64,000 nucleotides of DNA from Chamaecyparis obtusa (taxonomy: Eukaryota; Streptophyta; Pinopsida; Cupressales; Cupressaceae), in the NCBI GenBank assembly GCA_027943335.1, contig BSBK01006751.1:712501-776500 (forward strand). The letters are read 5' to 3'. The position numbers were made by a program, and so were the translations under genes. Within the stretch, counting starts at the first letter, position 1, and each line of letters starts with the position of its first letter. This document shows, in pieces, positions 45,790 to 56,989 of the stretch. The notes beneath the pieces are model-generated. The model had not been told where the DNA came from. It ran no database searches and saw only the letters and a program-made list of their open reading frames with translations.

Positions 45790-46997
45790 TCAAGAAATCC
45801 AACTCACTATTGTCCCACCAATAGTAAATATATAACCTGTAGTACTCCGCCTACTATCTATATCTCCTGACAAATCTGAGTCAACATAGCCTTGTACAGT
45901 AGTAGTAGAACCCCCAAAGTGTAAACACTTACTGATGTGCCTCTCAAATATCTGAGAATCTATTTGACTGCATTCCAATGCTCAAGACCAGGGTTACTCA
46001 TATAACGGCTAACGACTCCCACTGCGTGTGCAATATCTGGCCTAGTACATACCATAGCATACATTAAGCTCCCTACAGCTGAAGCATAAGGTACCTTAGA
46101 CATTTTAGTCTCTTCTTTTGGTGTCTTGGGACACATATCCTTAGTCAATTTCAAATGACCAGGCAAAGGTGTGCTGACAGCTTTGGCATTTTCCATAGAG
46201 AAACGTTGCAACACCTTCTCAATATAATCAGCCTGAGATAGAGACAATTTTCTATTTTTCCTATCTCTACAAATTTTCATACCAAGGATTTGTTTTGCTG
46301 CCCCCAAATCCTTCATAGCAAAAGATTTTGCTAACTATTGTTTCAACCCCTTAATGTGATCCATGTTAGACCCAGCTACAAGCATATCATCAACATATAA
46401 ACATAAAATAATGTAGCTGTCATCATCCAACCTCTTAAAATAAACACAATGGTCAGAATGACACCGACTATATCCATGCCCATTCATAAAAGTGTCAAAT
46501 TTAATATACCATTGCCGAGGTGCTTGCTTCAAGCCATATAAACTTTTCTGCAATCTGCACACCAAATTCTCCTTACCCTTGACCTCAAATCCTTGTGGCT
46601 GAACCATATATATTTCTTCATCCAAATCACCATGAAGAAAGGCTATTTTAACATCAAGCTGCTCTAAATGCAAATCTTCAGTAGCCACAATACTTAAAAC
46701 AGTACGAATAGAAGTCATTTTAACAACTGGAGAAAATATCTCATCAAAATCAATACCATGTTTCTGTGCAAATCCTTTTACGACTAATCTGGCTTTAAAT
46801 CTTTTTGTACCTCCATCCTCTTCTTTGATCCTGTAAACCCATTTATTCTGTAAAGCCCTTTTACATGCAGGTAACTTACATAAATCCCATGTCTGATTTT
46901 TCAGCAAAGAGTCCATTTCATCTGTCATTGCAGACTCCCACTGAAGCTTTTTTATCCACCTGCACAGCTTCATTATAACATTCAGGTTCACCAGCAT
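45790..46997 (-). pseudogene. copia-B reverse transcriptase
   Basis: Frame from about 46997: NKWVYRIKEEDGGTKRFKAR, VVKGFAQKHGIDFDEIFSPV, LDVKIAFLHGDLDEEIYM, SLYGLKQAPRQWYIKFD and LCLYVDDMLVAGSN with the intact YVDD box. After a stop near 46333, GMKICRDRKNRKLSLSQADY and YAMVCTRPDIAHAVGVVSRY follow, then a stop near 45958 and a frame change. The RT catalytic motifs themselves are intact, so only few mutations separate it from a working copy. Confidence 0.9.
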
Positions 46998-48846
46998 CTG
47001 TTAACAGAATAGAATACAAAGATGGAGAAAATCTTTCTGGAGGTCTACTTAGCCTTGTTGACCGTCTAACACTCACTGGGGTGTGTGGTATTTGTTGTTG
47101 CTGTTGTTGCGGAGCATAAGGAACTACTGGAACATGAACTTGTGGAGTATCATCCAGTACTACATAGTCATTTTCTTTCTTCTCATGCTGCAGCAACAGA
47201 TCTTTGTACAATACTTTCTCATTGAATATGACATCCCTGCTTCTTACAATTTTATGATTTTCAAAATCCCAAAGCCTATAACCAAATTCATCAATGTCAT
47301 ACCCAACAAATACACATTTCTTTGACTTAGCTTCCAGCTTGGTTCTATTTTCAGAGTCTATAAGTGCAAAAGCTTCACAACCAAAGGTTTTGAGAAAAGA
47401 ATAACTCACCTTCTTACCACTCCATGTTTCCTCTGGAATACCACAGTCCAAAGGAGTAGAGGGGCCTCTATTGATTAAATAAACAGTGGTGTTCACTGCC
47501 TCTACCCACATATTTTTGGGCAGCCTAGCATGCAACCTCATACTCCTTGCACGCTCCATTATTGTCCTGTTCATGCTTTTAGCCACTCCATTTTCTTGTG
47601 GAGTCCTTGGTACAATTTTCTGCCTACGAATACCATTAGAGGAAATATATTCTTCAAATTATGTGCTGCAATACTCACCACCATTATCAGATCTGAGACA
47701 TTTTAACTTTTTACCAGTCTCATTCTCAACCAAGCATTTCCATTTCTTAAAAGTTTGAAATACATCAGATTTTTGTCTAAGGAAATAAATCCATACTTTT
47801 CTTGTTGCATCATCTATAAATGTAACATAATACAGAGAGCCACCAAGGGAAGATACCTGAGCTGGTCCCCATACATCTGTATGCACAAGCTCTAATCTCT
47901 CATTTTTCTTTTCCTTCCCACTCTTCACAAAACTAACTCTCTTTTGTTTTCCATAAACACAACTTTCACAGAAATCCATATTGACACATTTCAGACCAGG
48001 TAAAACTTTCTTTGAATGAAGTAATTTCATACCTTTTTCACTCATGTGCCCGAGTCTGTTGTGCCACAGTGCTGTGTCAAAATCTACAGCAACAGTTTGA
48101 TGTTCTTCCTGCTCAACTGTAGCCACTGTTCCTGAACATTCATTATCTTCTGAAACAATTAAAGTAGAAGGAACAGTATGACCTGTACAAAGATATAAGG
48201 TGCCTACTTTCACACCTTTTGCTGCTACTAAGGAACCTTTTGAAACCTTCCAATTTTTATCATTAAAAGTAACTGTGCAACCCTCATCACCCAGTTGCCC
48301 TACTGAAATTAAATTCCTACTCAGCCTTGGAACATGTCTTACCTCTTGTAGTAGCCAATGATTCCCATTCTGCAACTTAATCTTAATTTTTCCCTTTCCA
48401 ACAATCTGACATGGTTCATTATCTCCCAAATAAACTAGCCCAAAATCCCCTTGGACATAATCAAAAAAATAACTTCTATGGGGTGTAGCATGAAATGAAG
48501 CCCCAGAATCTAAAACCCATGAATCATCAATACTTTCTAATGACAAGAGCAAAGCATCCTCCTTGAATTTGTTATTTACCACATTTGCCTCCTTGTTTCC
48601 ATCATTTTTGTCTCCTTGATCTTTCTTCTGAGACCAACAATCTTTCTTCTTATGACCTGGTTTTCCACAGTACCAGCAATCATTTGGCCCTTTAGATTCG
48701 GACCTCTTTCCCTTTGATTTTCCTTTTGATTTCCCACGATTTCCAGAGTTGTTTCCTCTATCTCTTGTTCTGCCTCTGCTTTCTGTGTTCAATACACTAC
48801 CCGATGTGGATGCCCCTGAGCTTTTCCTACGAATTTCGTCACTCAA
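46918..48846 (-). pseudogene. copia-B zinc knuckle, protease and integrase
   Basis: A 395-codon open frame starting in the gag C-terminal part holds CWYCGKPGHKKKDC (intact CCHC knuckle), the protease motif WVLDSGASFHA and the pre-integrase domain (LWHNRLGHMSEKG, CESCVYGKQ). The integrase core follows with Asp in LVHTDVWGP and Asp in LRSDNGGEY. A TAA near 47657 interrupts the core. After it PQENGVAKSMN has Lys where copia-A has the catalytic Glu. The frame then continues through the integrase C-terminus (SFLKTFGCEAFALIDS, CVFVGYDIDEFGYRL) and a Gln-rich linker to RT. Confidence 0.9.
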
Positions 48847-48849
48847 TAT

Positions 48850-49391
48850 AACACCAATAACATATCATACTTTAGGGTATTAGAACCAGAAACAGAATTA
48901 CTAACAGCCATTACCAAGCCATTCTAGCTTTCCAGCAAAGAACACAAAATCAAGAGAGCCCTAACCTCTTCATCAAAAGTAATTTTAACTGAGGTTAATT
49001 GACTTGTAACTGTATTAAACTCATTTAAATGATCAGTAACTGATCCACCTTCTACCATTTTCATATTAAATAAACGCTTCATAAGAAATACCTTGTTTGA
49101 AGCTGAAGGCTTTTAATACAACTTCGCTAGGGTTTCCATCAGATCTTTAGCTGTCTTTGCTTCAGTAATATTGAATGCCACCGATTGTGCCAGGCATAGA
49201 CGAATACTCCCCAGTGCCTTCCTATCCAAAATATCCCAATCTTCCTGAGACATTGATTGCTCTTTCTTGGCTACTCCCTCTAATGGCCGCCATAGATCCT
49301 TCTGATAGAGATAATCCTCCATTTGCATCTTCCATAACTCGAAGTTCTGCCCATTAAACTTATCAACCTTCAGCCTACCCTTGTCTGCCAT
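48850..49391 (-). pseudogene. copia-B gag, 5' part
   Basis: Starts at ATG 49391 (MADKGRLKVDKFNGQNFELW). TAA at 49113 follows LMETLAKLY, but the same frame continues with EEVRALLILCSLLES to a second stop near 48930 and a frameshift near 48865 that joins the knuckle-protease frame. FNGQNF.LWK and LYQKDLWRPLEG are standard copia gag motifs. It would form the particle and deliver RNA. Confidence 0.85.
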
Positions 49392-49475
49392 TTCTCCCAC
49401 TTAACCGAGATACTCTCCCACTAACTCGTGAGACCTGCTTCAGAGAATAGATGAAAGAACAAACGAAATAACCTC

Positions 49476-49487
49476 GCTCTGATACCA
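49476..49487 (-). promoter_or_regulatory. Primer binding site of copia-B
   Basis: On the minus strand TGGTATCAGAGC, the perfect initiator-Met site, two bases from the LTR. Confidence 0.92.
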
Positions 49488-49489
49488 CT

Positions 49490-49874
49490 TGTTAGGATTA
49501 ACAAGGTAGAAATAACAATTATGTGCAAATATAACTAATATCAGAAAATAATAAACCACACAGAATAGAACACAAGACACACAAATTTAACGTGGTTCAC
49601 CCAATCCCTGGGTTACATCCACCAACAGTGAGTCCAATATTATTATTATCCAGTGATTACAACCTGATTACAATCCATAATCCCTTACAGCCCAATTCTG
49701 CCGCAAGTACTAAAATCATACATCATGAAAAATCCCTAACCCTAAGCCATATTATATAATATTTTCCAGCTTTAGGGTTAGAATGAGTTATAAGTAGTTG
49801 GCCCAAAAAACTGACCGGCGAGGTCGGGAGGAAAAGTGTACAGTACTTTCCTGATTAGTCACCACAAGCTAACA
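49490..49874 (-). repeat. copia-B right LTR (5' LTR)
   Basis: 385 bp, TGTTAGGATTAAC to GCTAACA with both termini intact. It lacks the GC-rich hairpin segment and a duplicated TAGTACTTTCCTG seen in the left LTR. Confidence 0.92.
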
Positions 49875-50138
49875 TTTTGATCATGCACTCTTAAACTTAG
49901 CATGAATATGGTCTTACCAACTTAATTTCTAGGGTGCATACCATAATTCTATTTTATGCACGTGCATTGACGCTCTAACCTTCAGGTACTCTGTACACTG
50001 TCCAATCTTCAACACTTAGCCAATTTCTGATCTTCTTATCATGAGCACTGACTCCAAAACATCATATGACTTTGTTGCCATAATGAAAACACTATATTAA
50101 GTCATATACACCGGTATAGTCAACTTTCCAATAGAAAC

Positions 50139-50666
50139 AAGAGTATTATGTAGATCCTAAAGAAAACATTAGAAAAGAACAAAATAAGTTGGCATGCAAA
50201 ATTAAAATTGGCATTATGGGCAAATAGAATTATAGAAAAAAAGGGCCACCGGTAAGTCTCCATTTGAATTGGTATATGGTATAAATTATAGACTACCTGT
50301 TAACAATTTATGCAAGATGAAGGATTGGAAATATGTGATCCTTTGCAAGACATAATGGTCCAATTGATTGAATTGGATGAAACAAGAAGAGAATGTCAGA
50401 AAGAGAATGTTAAATTGTAGTAGAAAATGATGTATCTTTTTTACAAAAGAGATAGTATCAAAAAGTTCCAGCTTGGTGATTTGGTCCTTCATTGGAATGC
50501 TAGGGATGAAGATAAGGGAAAACATAAAAATTTTGAATCATTATGGTTGGGCCCTTATATTATTCATCAGATTCATGCAAAGGATTCTTATTTTTTGAAA
50601 AATCTAAATGATGAAGAACAGGAATTTCCAGTGCATGGACAATTTCTGAAGTTTTTCTTCAATTAA
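50139..50666 (+). pseudogene. Gypsy integrase, C-terminal part
   Basis: Continues the frame cut at 37615: NKSIM, TAG, ILKKTLEKNKISWHAKLKLA and LWANRII, then a frame change and, from about 50430, KKFQLGDLVLHWNARDEDKG, NFESLWLGPYIIHQ and FPVHGQFLKFFFN with the stop at 50664. The GDLVL...LGPY pattern is the usual gypsy integrase C-terminal domain. About 170 bp of non-coding DNA separates it from the right LTR. Confidence 0.88.
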
Positions 50667-50834
50667 GTTCCAATCTCTTCCATGCACAGTAGTTCTGTAA
50701 TATATGTATAGGTGTGTTTTCTTCTAGTTGTGTGTTTTCTTTTTACAGTAGGCTAGTGTTTTTTGGGTCCGCCACCTAGAGATTCTTGGTTACTTGCTAT
50801 GAACTTGCTTTCAAGCATCCTCAAATAGAGCCAC

Positions 50835-52894
50835 TATTGGAGTAAATTCTAGGTTTTTTGAGAACTATCAATTCTTGTCTTGTTGACATGTGAATCATGC
50901 CTGTGTATCATTTATTTATGTGTCTGCAAGAAATTTTCCAAAAGGGTTTGAGTCTCAAGTTCACCATGTGCAAAAAATGTCTACATATCCTTACCCTAGG
51001 TACTTTTTGTCTTCGGTAGGGTTTTATCTTTGAAAATGTTCTTAAGTGTGCCCTAGCCTTTATGATTTCATGTTACTTTTCTAGGCACTTAATTTCTCAA
51101 GTTTGCATGTGGTTGTTCTTTGTTCCTTTGAGGTCTCCTAATCTTGTAAAAAAATTGTCAAGTCTTGTTTAATTCAGAGAATGAGTGACACGGTTAAGGT
51201 TTTAACTTGTTTTATGATGTCTTTGAATCTCTGAATGGTGGGCGGTTAGTGATTTTATCTAGTGATTTAGCGAATAAGGTGTTCACCAAATCTCATGGTT
51301 CTCGACGGTTCTCACTAAACATCCAGTGATTCAGTGCAACGGTTATCTCCCATTCTCTCAATGTAGTGGTGGAGTTCTATAGTATTCAACGATTCAGCAA
51401 GGACCATTGATGTAATCCTTGATCGACGATTGTTATTAAATCTCAAGTTAAAGGTTGCAGTTAGTGAGGGATTCGGCGATTCAACACAATAGTTATCTCA
51501 TGATCTCTTTATTTTGGTAGTTAGTGAGCTAACATTCAGTGATCTAGTGAAAGATGCTTTCTCCTAATCTCTAAATCCCAGCGGTTAAGTTTGAAACATT
51601 TGGTGATCTTGTGACAAGGTTATAAGAAAATGATGGTGTGTTTAGTCACCTAATCTTCACATGGTGGGGTTAGGGGCTTTCCATAGGAAGGGTAAAGAAC
51701 ATAAAGATCTGTCGGTGGTCATGATGCCACTTAGAAAAGTTTCTCGAATGATATTGATCGCGTGTTCATGACTATCATCCGATGAGAAAGACCAATGTAA
51801 AGGTGGGTCTGGGTGCCATATGTTATTGATTTTCTCACCTCTGATTGGTCATCAAGGGAATGACAAGAATCAACGACTGTGTTCTAAACCAGGGCAATAA
51901 CCGTTGCAGCCATACTTTTTAAAATTATGTTAGGGTTTTTCTGCAGGATTGAATTTAATTTACTTCAGTAAAGGACTGGATATTAAATGCAAAGGTGACC
52001 AATCTATATGATTTGATCTTGTCCACCATCATAGAATAGTCTTGAAGTGATGCTTGAATACGAAGGGTGTCCATGTCGTGGAGAAGTGGGTGAAATAGTC
52101 ACACCATTTATTATGCAGTTGAAGACAATGTAAGACCAAAATGATGAATTTCTTGTCTTTATTGTGTACCAGTTAGGGTTTTTGCCTTAACTGAAGATCA
52201 AATTGGATCTGATTGGTCCATATTTCCTGGCATGTCTTTTCTACAATGAATTGTTTGATTCCTTGGTTGTTGTAGTTGTTGGAAACCCTAGTTCTGTCCT
52301 AGCAATTTGAAGCTTGTTGCATCCTTTTCTGGAGGATTCCATGATGGCTAGTAATATATATAGCAAGTTTTTCTATTATAAAGCATGGTGAGAGTTATTT
52401 AGTAAGGAGAGTTCTATATCTGGTGGTTTTCTCTAAAGATTTATTGTCTCTAAATGTACTGATATAGGGAAATATCAATGAAAATGTATTGAAACTCCTT
52501 TTCACATTTGTTTTGTCTTCTGGTATGAATTTTGAGTTTTATGTGTATTAAATTTGTAAGGCATCTTTAATACATCATTTACAAGGTGTATAGTGGGGTT
52601 AAGATTAAGTATCTTTCAAGGGAATGGTAAATCTTAAGGGATATCTCTAGGAATTCATGGTTTATGCAAGAATTTGATGACAATATGTGTCAATGAGACT
52701 ATAATTTGTAAGGCATCTCATCTAGGTTTTAGGTATATTTGATTTGAGGGATTTCTATGGATGTATATTCTTTGACTCTTTGCCCTAGGATTTGGCACCA
52801 ATCTTTAATCAAATTACATTTCTCACCATCAACACAATTAAATAACAATCTATCTTGAATTTATGTTGAAAGGAATAGATGTTTATGTTTGTAT
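50835..52894 (+). repeat. Gypsy right LTR
   Basis: About 2.06 kb, starting TATTGGAGTAAATTC where the left LTR has TGTTGGAGTAAATTC. Homology to the left LTR ends at 52894. The exact terminus is uncertain because no target duplication matches. Confidence 0.8.
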
Positions 52895-53130
52895 TAGGCA
52901 TACGGATAACTGTTGTGATTCTTTAAAGAACTGAATCTATTAGGTACACGTGCTTGATTTTAAAGATCAAAGTGAAGAAGGATAAAATCCTTAGCACCTT
53001 AGTGTTTGATATTGTCAGATGTATCTTTTGGGTCCATTGATTCATGTATTAGAATCTTAAATTTGTATTTACCATCTGTAATCATTTTAAGTACTAACAG
53101 ACTAGTCGGTCAAAACACCAAGTATAGTAA
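52895..53130 (+). repeat. Element A 3' LTR, second segment (inferred)
   Basis: Non-coding DNA between the gypsy element and the Athila-type element, ending in TATAGTAA (53123-53130), the duplicated target. Assignment to the A LTR rests on position and on the LTR-like sequence that continues at 56990. Confidence 0.45.
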
Positions 53131-54626
53131 TGAGCCTATAATTTTTCATGTTTATTTGATTTTTTATAATACTTTACATCATATTTATAATACCTTTTCC
53201 AAGTCATTTATATACATTACCTTGATTTATGAAGCATTAACTATGATTAATGATTTATTGATTAGCATTTGTATGTCTAGTTAGTTAATGGTAAATTATG
53301 ATGATTTATTATGATAAATGGTTATTATTAAATAATAAATGTTTTGAGATGATTAACATGTTTTTTGTGAGATATTTGAGTCATTCATGCATCTGGAAAG
53401 AAGGAGAAGCAAGTTGACTCTTGTCAATATTCAGTAGTTGCAGGAAATGCAGAAAAAGTAAAAAATAAGTTTCAGTAAAGTCGGCATATCTCACTCAATT
53501 CTTAATGAAATTTGTATTTTCCTAATGATTTGGAAATCCTAAAAAGATGATCAAATTTTTTAAAAAGGGTTTGATCTAATTTGTAATAGTTAATTAGAAC
53601 CACTTATCTGAAGTTGATTGAGTAAAAATAGCCGATTTTGAAGGAAGCCAGAACACAGTCTTGGTTAAAAATCATATCTTCCACATTTCTTAATGAAATC
53701 CAAATTATTAAAATGATCTAGAAAGATAAGGAGGAGCATAATCTGGTAAAATATTTTGAGATAACTCACAATAAAAAGTGAGAACCATCTGTTTGAATTT
53801 GGCTGCAGGAAAAGTGGAATAAAAAATCAGCAAACTTAGTCAAACTTCTTCTATTTATTGTAATTTGAGTTATAAATTCAAAGGAGGTTGGATATGATTT
53901 GTATTGTATTTATGAACACAACAAAAATCCAAAAAAAAATCTTTTTCATAAAAGAGTCCAAACAAACTCTTTTTCCAATCAATCAAGAACACAAGTTGTA
54001 ATAGGACTCTTCTTCTTAGTCATTATTTTAGAATAAGTCTCTTCCTTGTTTAAAAGAATGATTAGGCACATGTTAGATGGTTTTTAGTGAGTCAATAAGC
54101 TTTTATATTTGAAATTGTAATCATGCAAAGAAAGGAGCAAGTGGGATTTGTTCATTAGCTTTAGAGAGTCATTATTTTGTAGAAGAAAATTTGTAACAAC
54201 AACAATAAGTTTAATAGAAGTTGTAGATTGCATTTTCATGGAAGCATGTTACTTGTGTATGATGTTTTAAGGACATATATCAGAGTTTAAATAATCTAAG
54301 AAAGGTCCACTTGTGATAGTTTTTACCTTTGGTACTTATAGAAGTAGAACACATAGAAAATTGTTGTGTATTACACAATTTCCTGCAGCCATTACTGTGC
54401 AATTAGATTCATTTCCAGCATTTTTATACTTTTAGTTTTGCAATGATAGAATAAATTAGAGAATCTCATAGTGCCTATACTTTGCAGACCAGTTTCAAGT
54501 ATATGTCCTCAGGTTGATAATTTAAATGTGCCTTCATAATGATGAGATAACTACTAAGTATGGATGTCCAATCCCTAAGTTATGGTTCTAAACCCTAGAT
54601 ATTAAAACCATTATAGGAGCCCAACA
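53131..54626 (+). repeat. Left LTR of the Athila-type element
   Basis: 1496 bp, TGAGCC to AGCCCAACA. AT-rich and without a frame; about 93-95 percent like the right LTR by eye. Confidence 0.88.
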
Positions 54627-54632
54627 TTTTTT

Positions 54633-54650
54633 TGACGTCATTGTCAGGGA
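54633..54650 (+). promoter_or_regulatory. Degraded tRNA-Asp primer binding site
   Basis: TGACGTCATTGTCAGGGA after TTTTTT. Against the complement of the plant Asp tRNA 3' end (TGGCGCCGTTGCCGGGGA) it differs at five positions, all G-to-A or C-to-T. Confidence 0.75.
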
Positions 54651-55040
54651 TGGTTCAAGCTATGAGAGTCTCTGAGTTTTTAGAAGCTCTCACTACTATA
54701 TGACTGAATAGTCATCCTGCAGTAATTAATGTGTGATTCAAAAGGTAACTTGCACCAAGTATATGGACATCTAGAGCTACTGATATTAAATATGCAATAG
54801 TCTCAAAGGGACCTGAATATTCAATAATGAAGGGACTTGTACTTTCAGCTATTTGCCAAGTTTGAAGCTTCTCACAACAACACAAATAGTACTACATTTA
54901 TGATTTCTATTTATCCATAATATTTATCATTTTTTAGTAATTGATTATCTATGCATTGCACTATGTTTTTCAATTATCATTATTGTAATTATATGCTTCA
55001 TAACTAATTTATTTTTCTACCCTCATACATACATTTTCAT

Positions 55041-55482
55041 TTGAGGACAAATGACCTTTTAGTTGGGGGGAACACATGTATACCTTGTGTTGTTGTCATA
55101 AATCATAGGAGGATGACCTTGCCTGTACATTTTTATACTACCTCTTATATTTATGATTATTTATGAAAAAAAATAAGATTGATAAAGTGAAGAAAATGGA
55201 ATGTCTTGTGAAGAGATAACAAAGGGAAGAAAGTATGACAATGTGAGTGTTGGAGATGACATAAAGATGATAGGAAGACTTAAGGATACAGTTAGCAATA
55301 GAGAAGAAGATAATGAACCATAGTCATGTCAATTGAAAATATTCTTATTGATTAAATACACATGCATGACATGTGCTATGAAATATTGAAGTTGTCATTG
55401 GATTTTATGCTAATAGCCTTCATGTCTATCTAATGCCTATCCCTTGCTTGAGGACAAGCAAGATTTTAGCTGGGGGGAATGC
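55041..55482 (+). promoter_or_regulatory. Two purine-tract segments of the Athila-type element
   Basis: TTGAGGACAAATGACC...TTTTAGTTGGGGGGAAC at 55041-55073 and TTGAGGACAAGCAAG...TTTTAGCTGGGGGGAATGC at 55449-55482. The second abuts the right LTR. GAGGACAAGCA followed by TTTTAG and a G-run is typical of the 3' end of plant Athila/Tat elements. Confidence 0.75.
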
Positions 55483-56981
55483 TGAGCCTATAATTTTTCA
55501 TGTTTATTTCATTTGTTATAATAATTTACATCATATTTATAATACCTTTTCAAGTCATTTCTATACATTACCTTGATTTATGAAGCATTAACTATGATTA
55601 ATGATTTATTGATTAGCATTTGTATGTCTAGTTAGTTAATGCTAAATTATGATGATTTATTATGATAAATGGTTATTATTAAATAATAAATGTTTTGAGA
55701 TGATTAACATGTTGTTTGTGAGATATTTGAGTCATTCATGCAGCTGGAGAGAAGGAGAAGCAAGTTGACACTTGTCAATATTCAACACTTGCAGGAAATG
55801 CAGAAAAAGTCAAAAAATAGTTTCAGTAAAATGGGCTATCTCACTCAATTCTTAATGAAATTCAGATTTTCTTAATGATTTGGAAATTTGAAAAAGATGA
55901 TCAAATTTTTTTAAAAGGGTTTGATCCAATTCACAATAGTTAATGAGAACCGCTTATCTGAACTTAACTGAGTAAAAATAGCCGAGTTTGAAGGCAGCCA
56001 AAACTCAGTCTTGGTAAAATGATCATATCTTCCACGTTTCTTAATGAAATCCAAATTTTCAAAATGATCTAGAAATATAATAAGGAGGAGCATAATCTAG
56101 TAAAATATTTTGAGATAACTCACAATAATAAGTGAGAACCATCCATTTGAATCTGGCTACAAGAAAAGTGGAACAACAAATCAGCAGACTTAGTCGAACT
56201 ACTTCTATTTATTGTAATTTGAGTTATAACTTCAAAGGAGGTTGGATATGATTTATATTGTATTAATTAACAAAAACAAATATCCACAAAATCAACTTTT
56301 TCATAAAAGATTCCAAACAAACTCTTTTTCTAATCAGTCAAGAAGACAAGTTGTAATAAGACTCTTCTTCTTAGTCATTTTTTAAAAATAAGTCTCTTCC
56401 TTGTTTAAAGGAATGATGAGACACATGTTAGATGGTTGTTAGTGAGTCAATAAGCTTATATATTTGAAATTTTAATCATGCAAAGAAAGGAGCAAGTGGT
56501 ATTTGTTCATCATCTTTAGAGAGTCATCATTTTGTAGAAGGAAATTTGTAACATCAGTAATAATTTTAATAGAAGTTGTATATTGCATTTTCATGGAAGC
56601 ATGTTACTTGTGTATGATGTTTTAAGGAGATATATCAGAGTTTAAATTATCTAAGCAAGGTCCACTTATGATAGTTTTTACCTTTGGTACTTATAGAAGT
56701 TGAACACATAGAAAACTGTTGTGTATTACACAGTTTCCTACATCCATTATTGTGCAATTAGATTTATTTTTAACATTGTTATAATTTTAGTTTTGCAATG
56801 ATAGAATAAATTAGAGAATCCCACAATGCATATACTTTGTAGACCTATTTCAAGTATACATCCCCGGGTTGATAATTTAAATGTGCCTTCATAATGATGA
56901 GATAACTACTTAGTATGGATGTCCAATCCCTAAGTTATGGTTCTAAAGCCTAGTTATTAAAACCATTATAGGAGCCCGACA
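55483..56981 (+). repeat. Right LTR of the Athila-type element
   Basis: 1499 bp, TGAGCC to AGCCCGACA, same plan as the left copy. Confidence 0.88.
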
Positions 56982-56989
56982 TATAGTAA

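Larger units (their letters stand above)
44849..49874 (-). mobile_element. copia-B: nearly complete Ty1/copia retrotransposon
   Basis: 5026 bp with the target duplication TTTTG (44844-44848 and 49875-49879). It has LTRs of 445 and 385 bp, an intact primer site and all copia domains on the minus strand. LTRs differ at about eight positions in some 330 comparable bases plus one large indel, so it is among the youngest insertions here. That fits its place as the innermost layer of the stack. A handful of stops and frameshifts and a lost integrase Glu make it inactive by itself. Same family as copia-A. Confidence 0.93.
37616..50133 (-). mobile_element. Element C: pol-less two-gene LTR retrotransposon
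   Basis: Flanked by GAAAC (37611-37615 and 50134-50138), with LTRs at both ends (37616-39655; 44713-50133, the latter split by copia-B). Its genes lie on the minus strand: gag 44658-43456 and ORF2 43108-39870. There is an intact initiator-Met primer site and two purine tracts. As in element B there is no pol. Gag and ORF2 share start context, order, motifs and four zinc knuckles with B, so both belong to one family, although their LTRs differ greatly in sequence. Confidence 0.9.
44713..50133 (-). repeat. Element C right LTR (5' LTR), internally deleted and split
   Basis: The LTR is 44713-44848 plus 49880-50133, about 390 bp, interrupted by copia-B. TGTTAGGAATGGGAACA is joined directly to ACATAATAATATAGCCG, whereas the left LTR has about 1.65 kb between the same points, with AACA at both joints. 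It ends TTTCCAATA (terminal CA changed to TA). Confidence 0.85.
30670..52894 (+). mobile_element. Ty3/gypsy (Tat-like) LTR retrotransposon, decayed and interrupted
   Basis: Two homologous LTR copies (30670-32802 and 50835-52894) bracket gag, protease, an RNase H domain, RT with its own RNase H, and integrase, all on the plus strand. The pre-RT segment VEDLEEINLG...YVFSWSYDDL is typical of the Tat lineage. Integrase is split at 37615/50139 by element C. The left LTR runs straight into gag without a primer site, so the 5' leader was lost. No matching target duplication was found at the outer edges, so those edges are accurate only to some 10-20 bp. Confidence 0.85.
53131..56981 (+). mobile_element. 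Short Athila/Tat-type derivative, LTRs plus 856-bp interior
   Basis: Two LTRs of 1496 and 1499 bp (53131-54626, 55483-56981) both start TGAGCCTATAATTTTTCATG and end CCAACA or CCGACA. The interior has a degraded tRNA-Asp primer site and two purine-tract segments but no coding frame. It is flanked by TATAGTAA on both sides (53123-53130 and 56982-56989), an 8-bp repeat where 5 bp is usual. It is therefore a non-autonomous, TRIM/LARD-like element that depended on proteins made elsewhere. Confidence 0.85.

Noticed and set aside
52895..52960. Search for the right-hand target duplication of the gypsy element
   Set aside because: GACTA, which precedes 30670, is not found next to 52894. I do not claim a duplication for this element.
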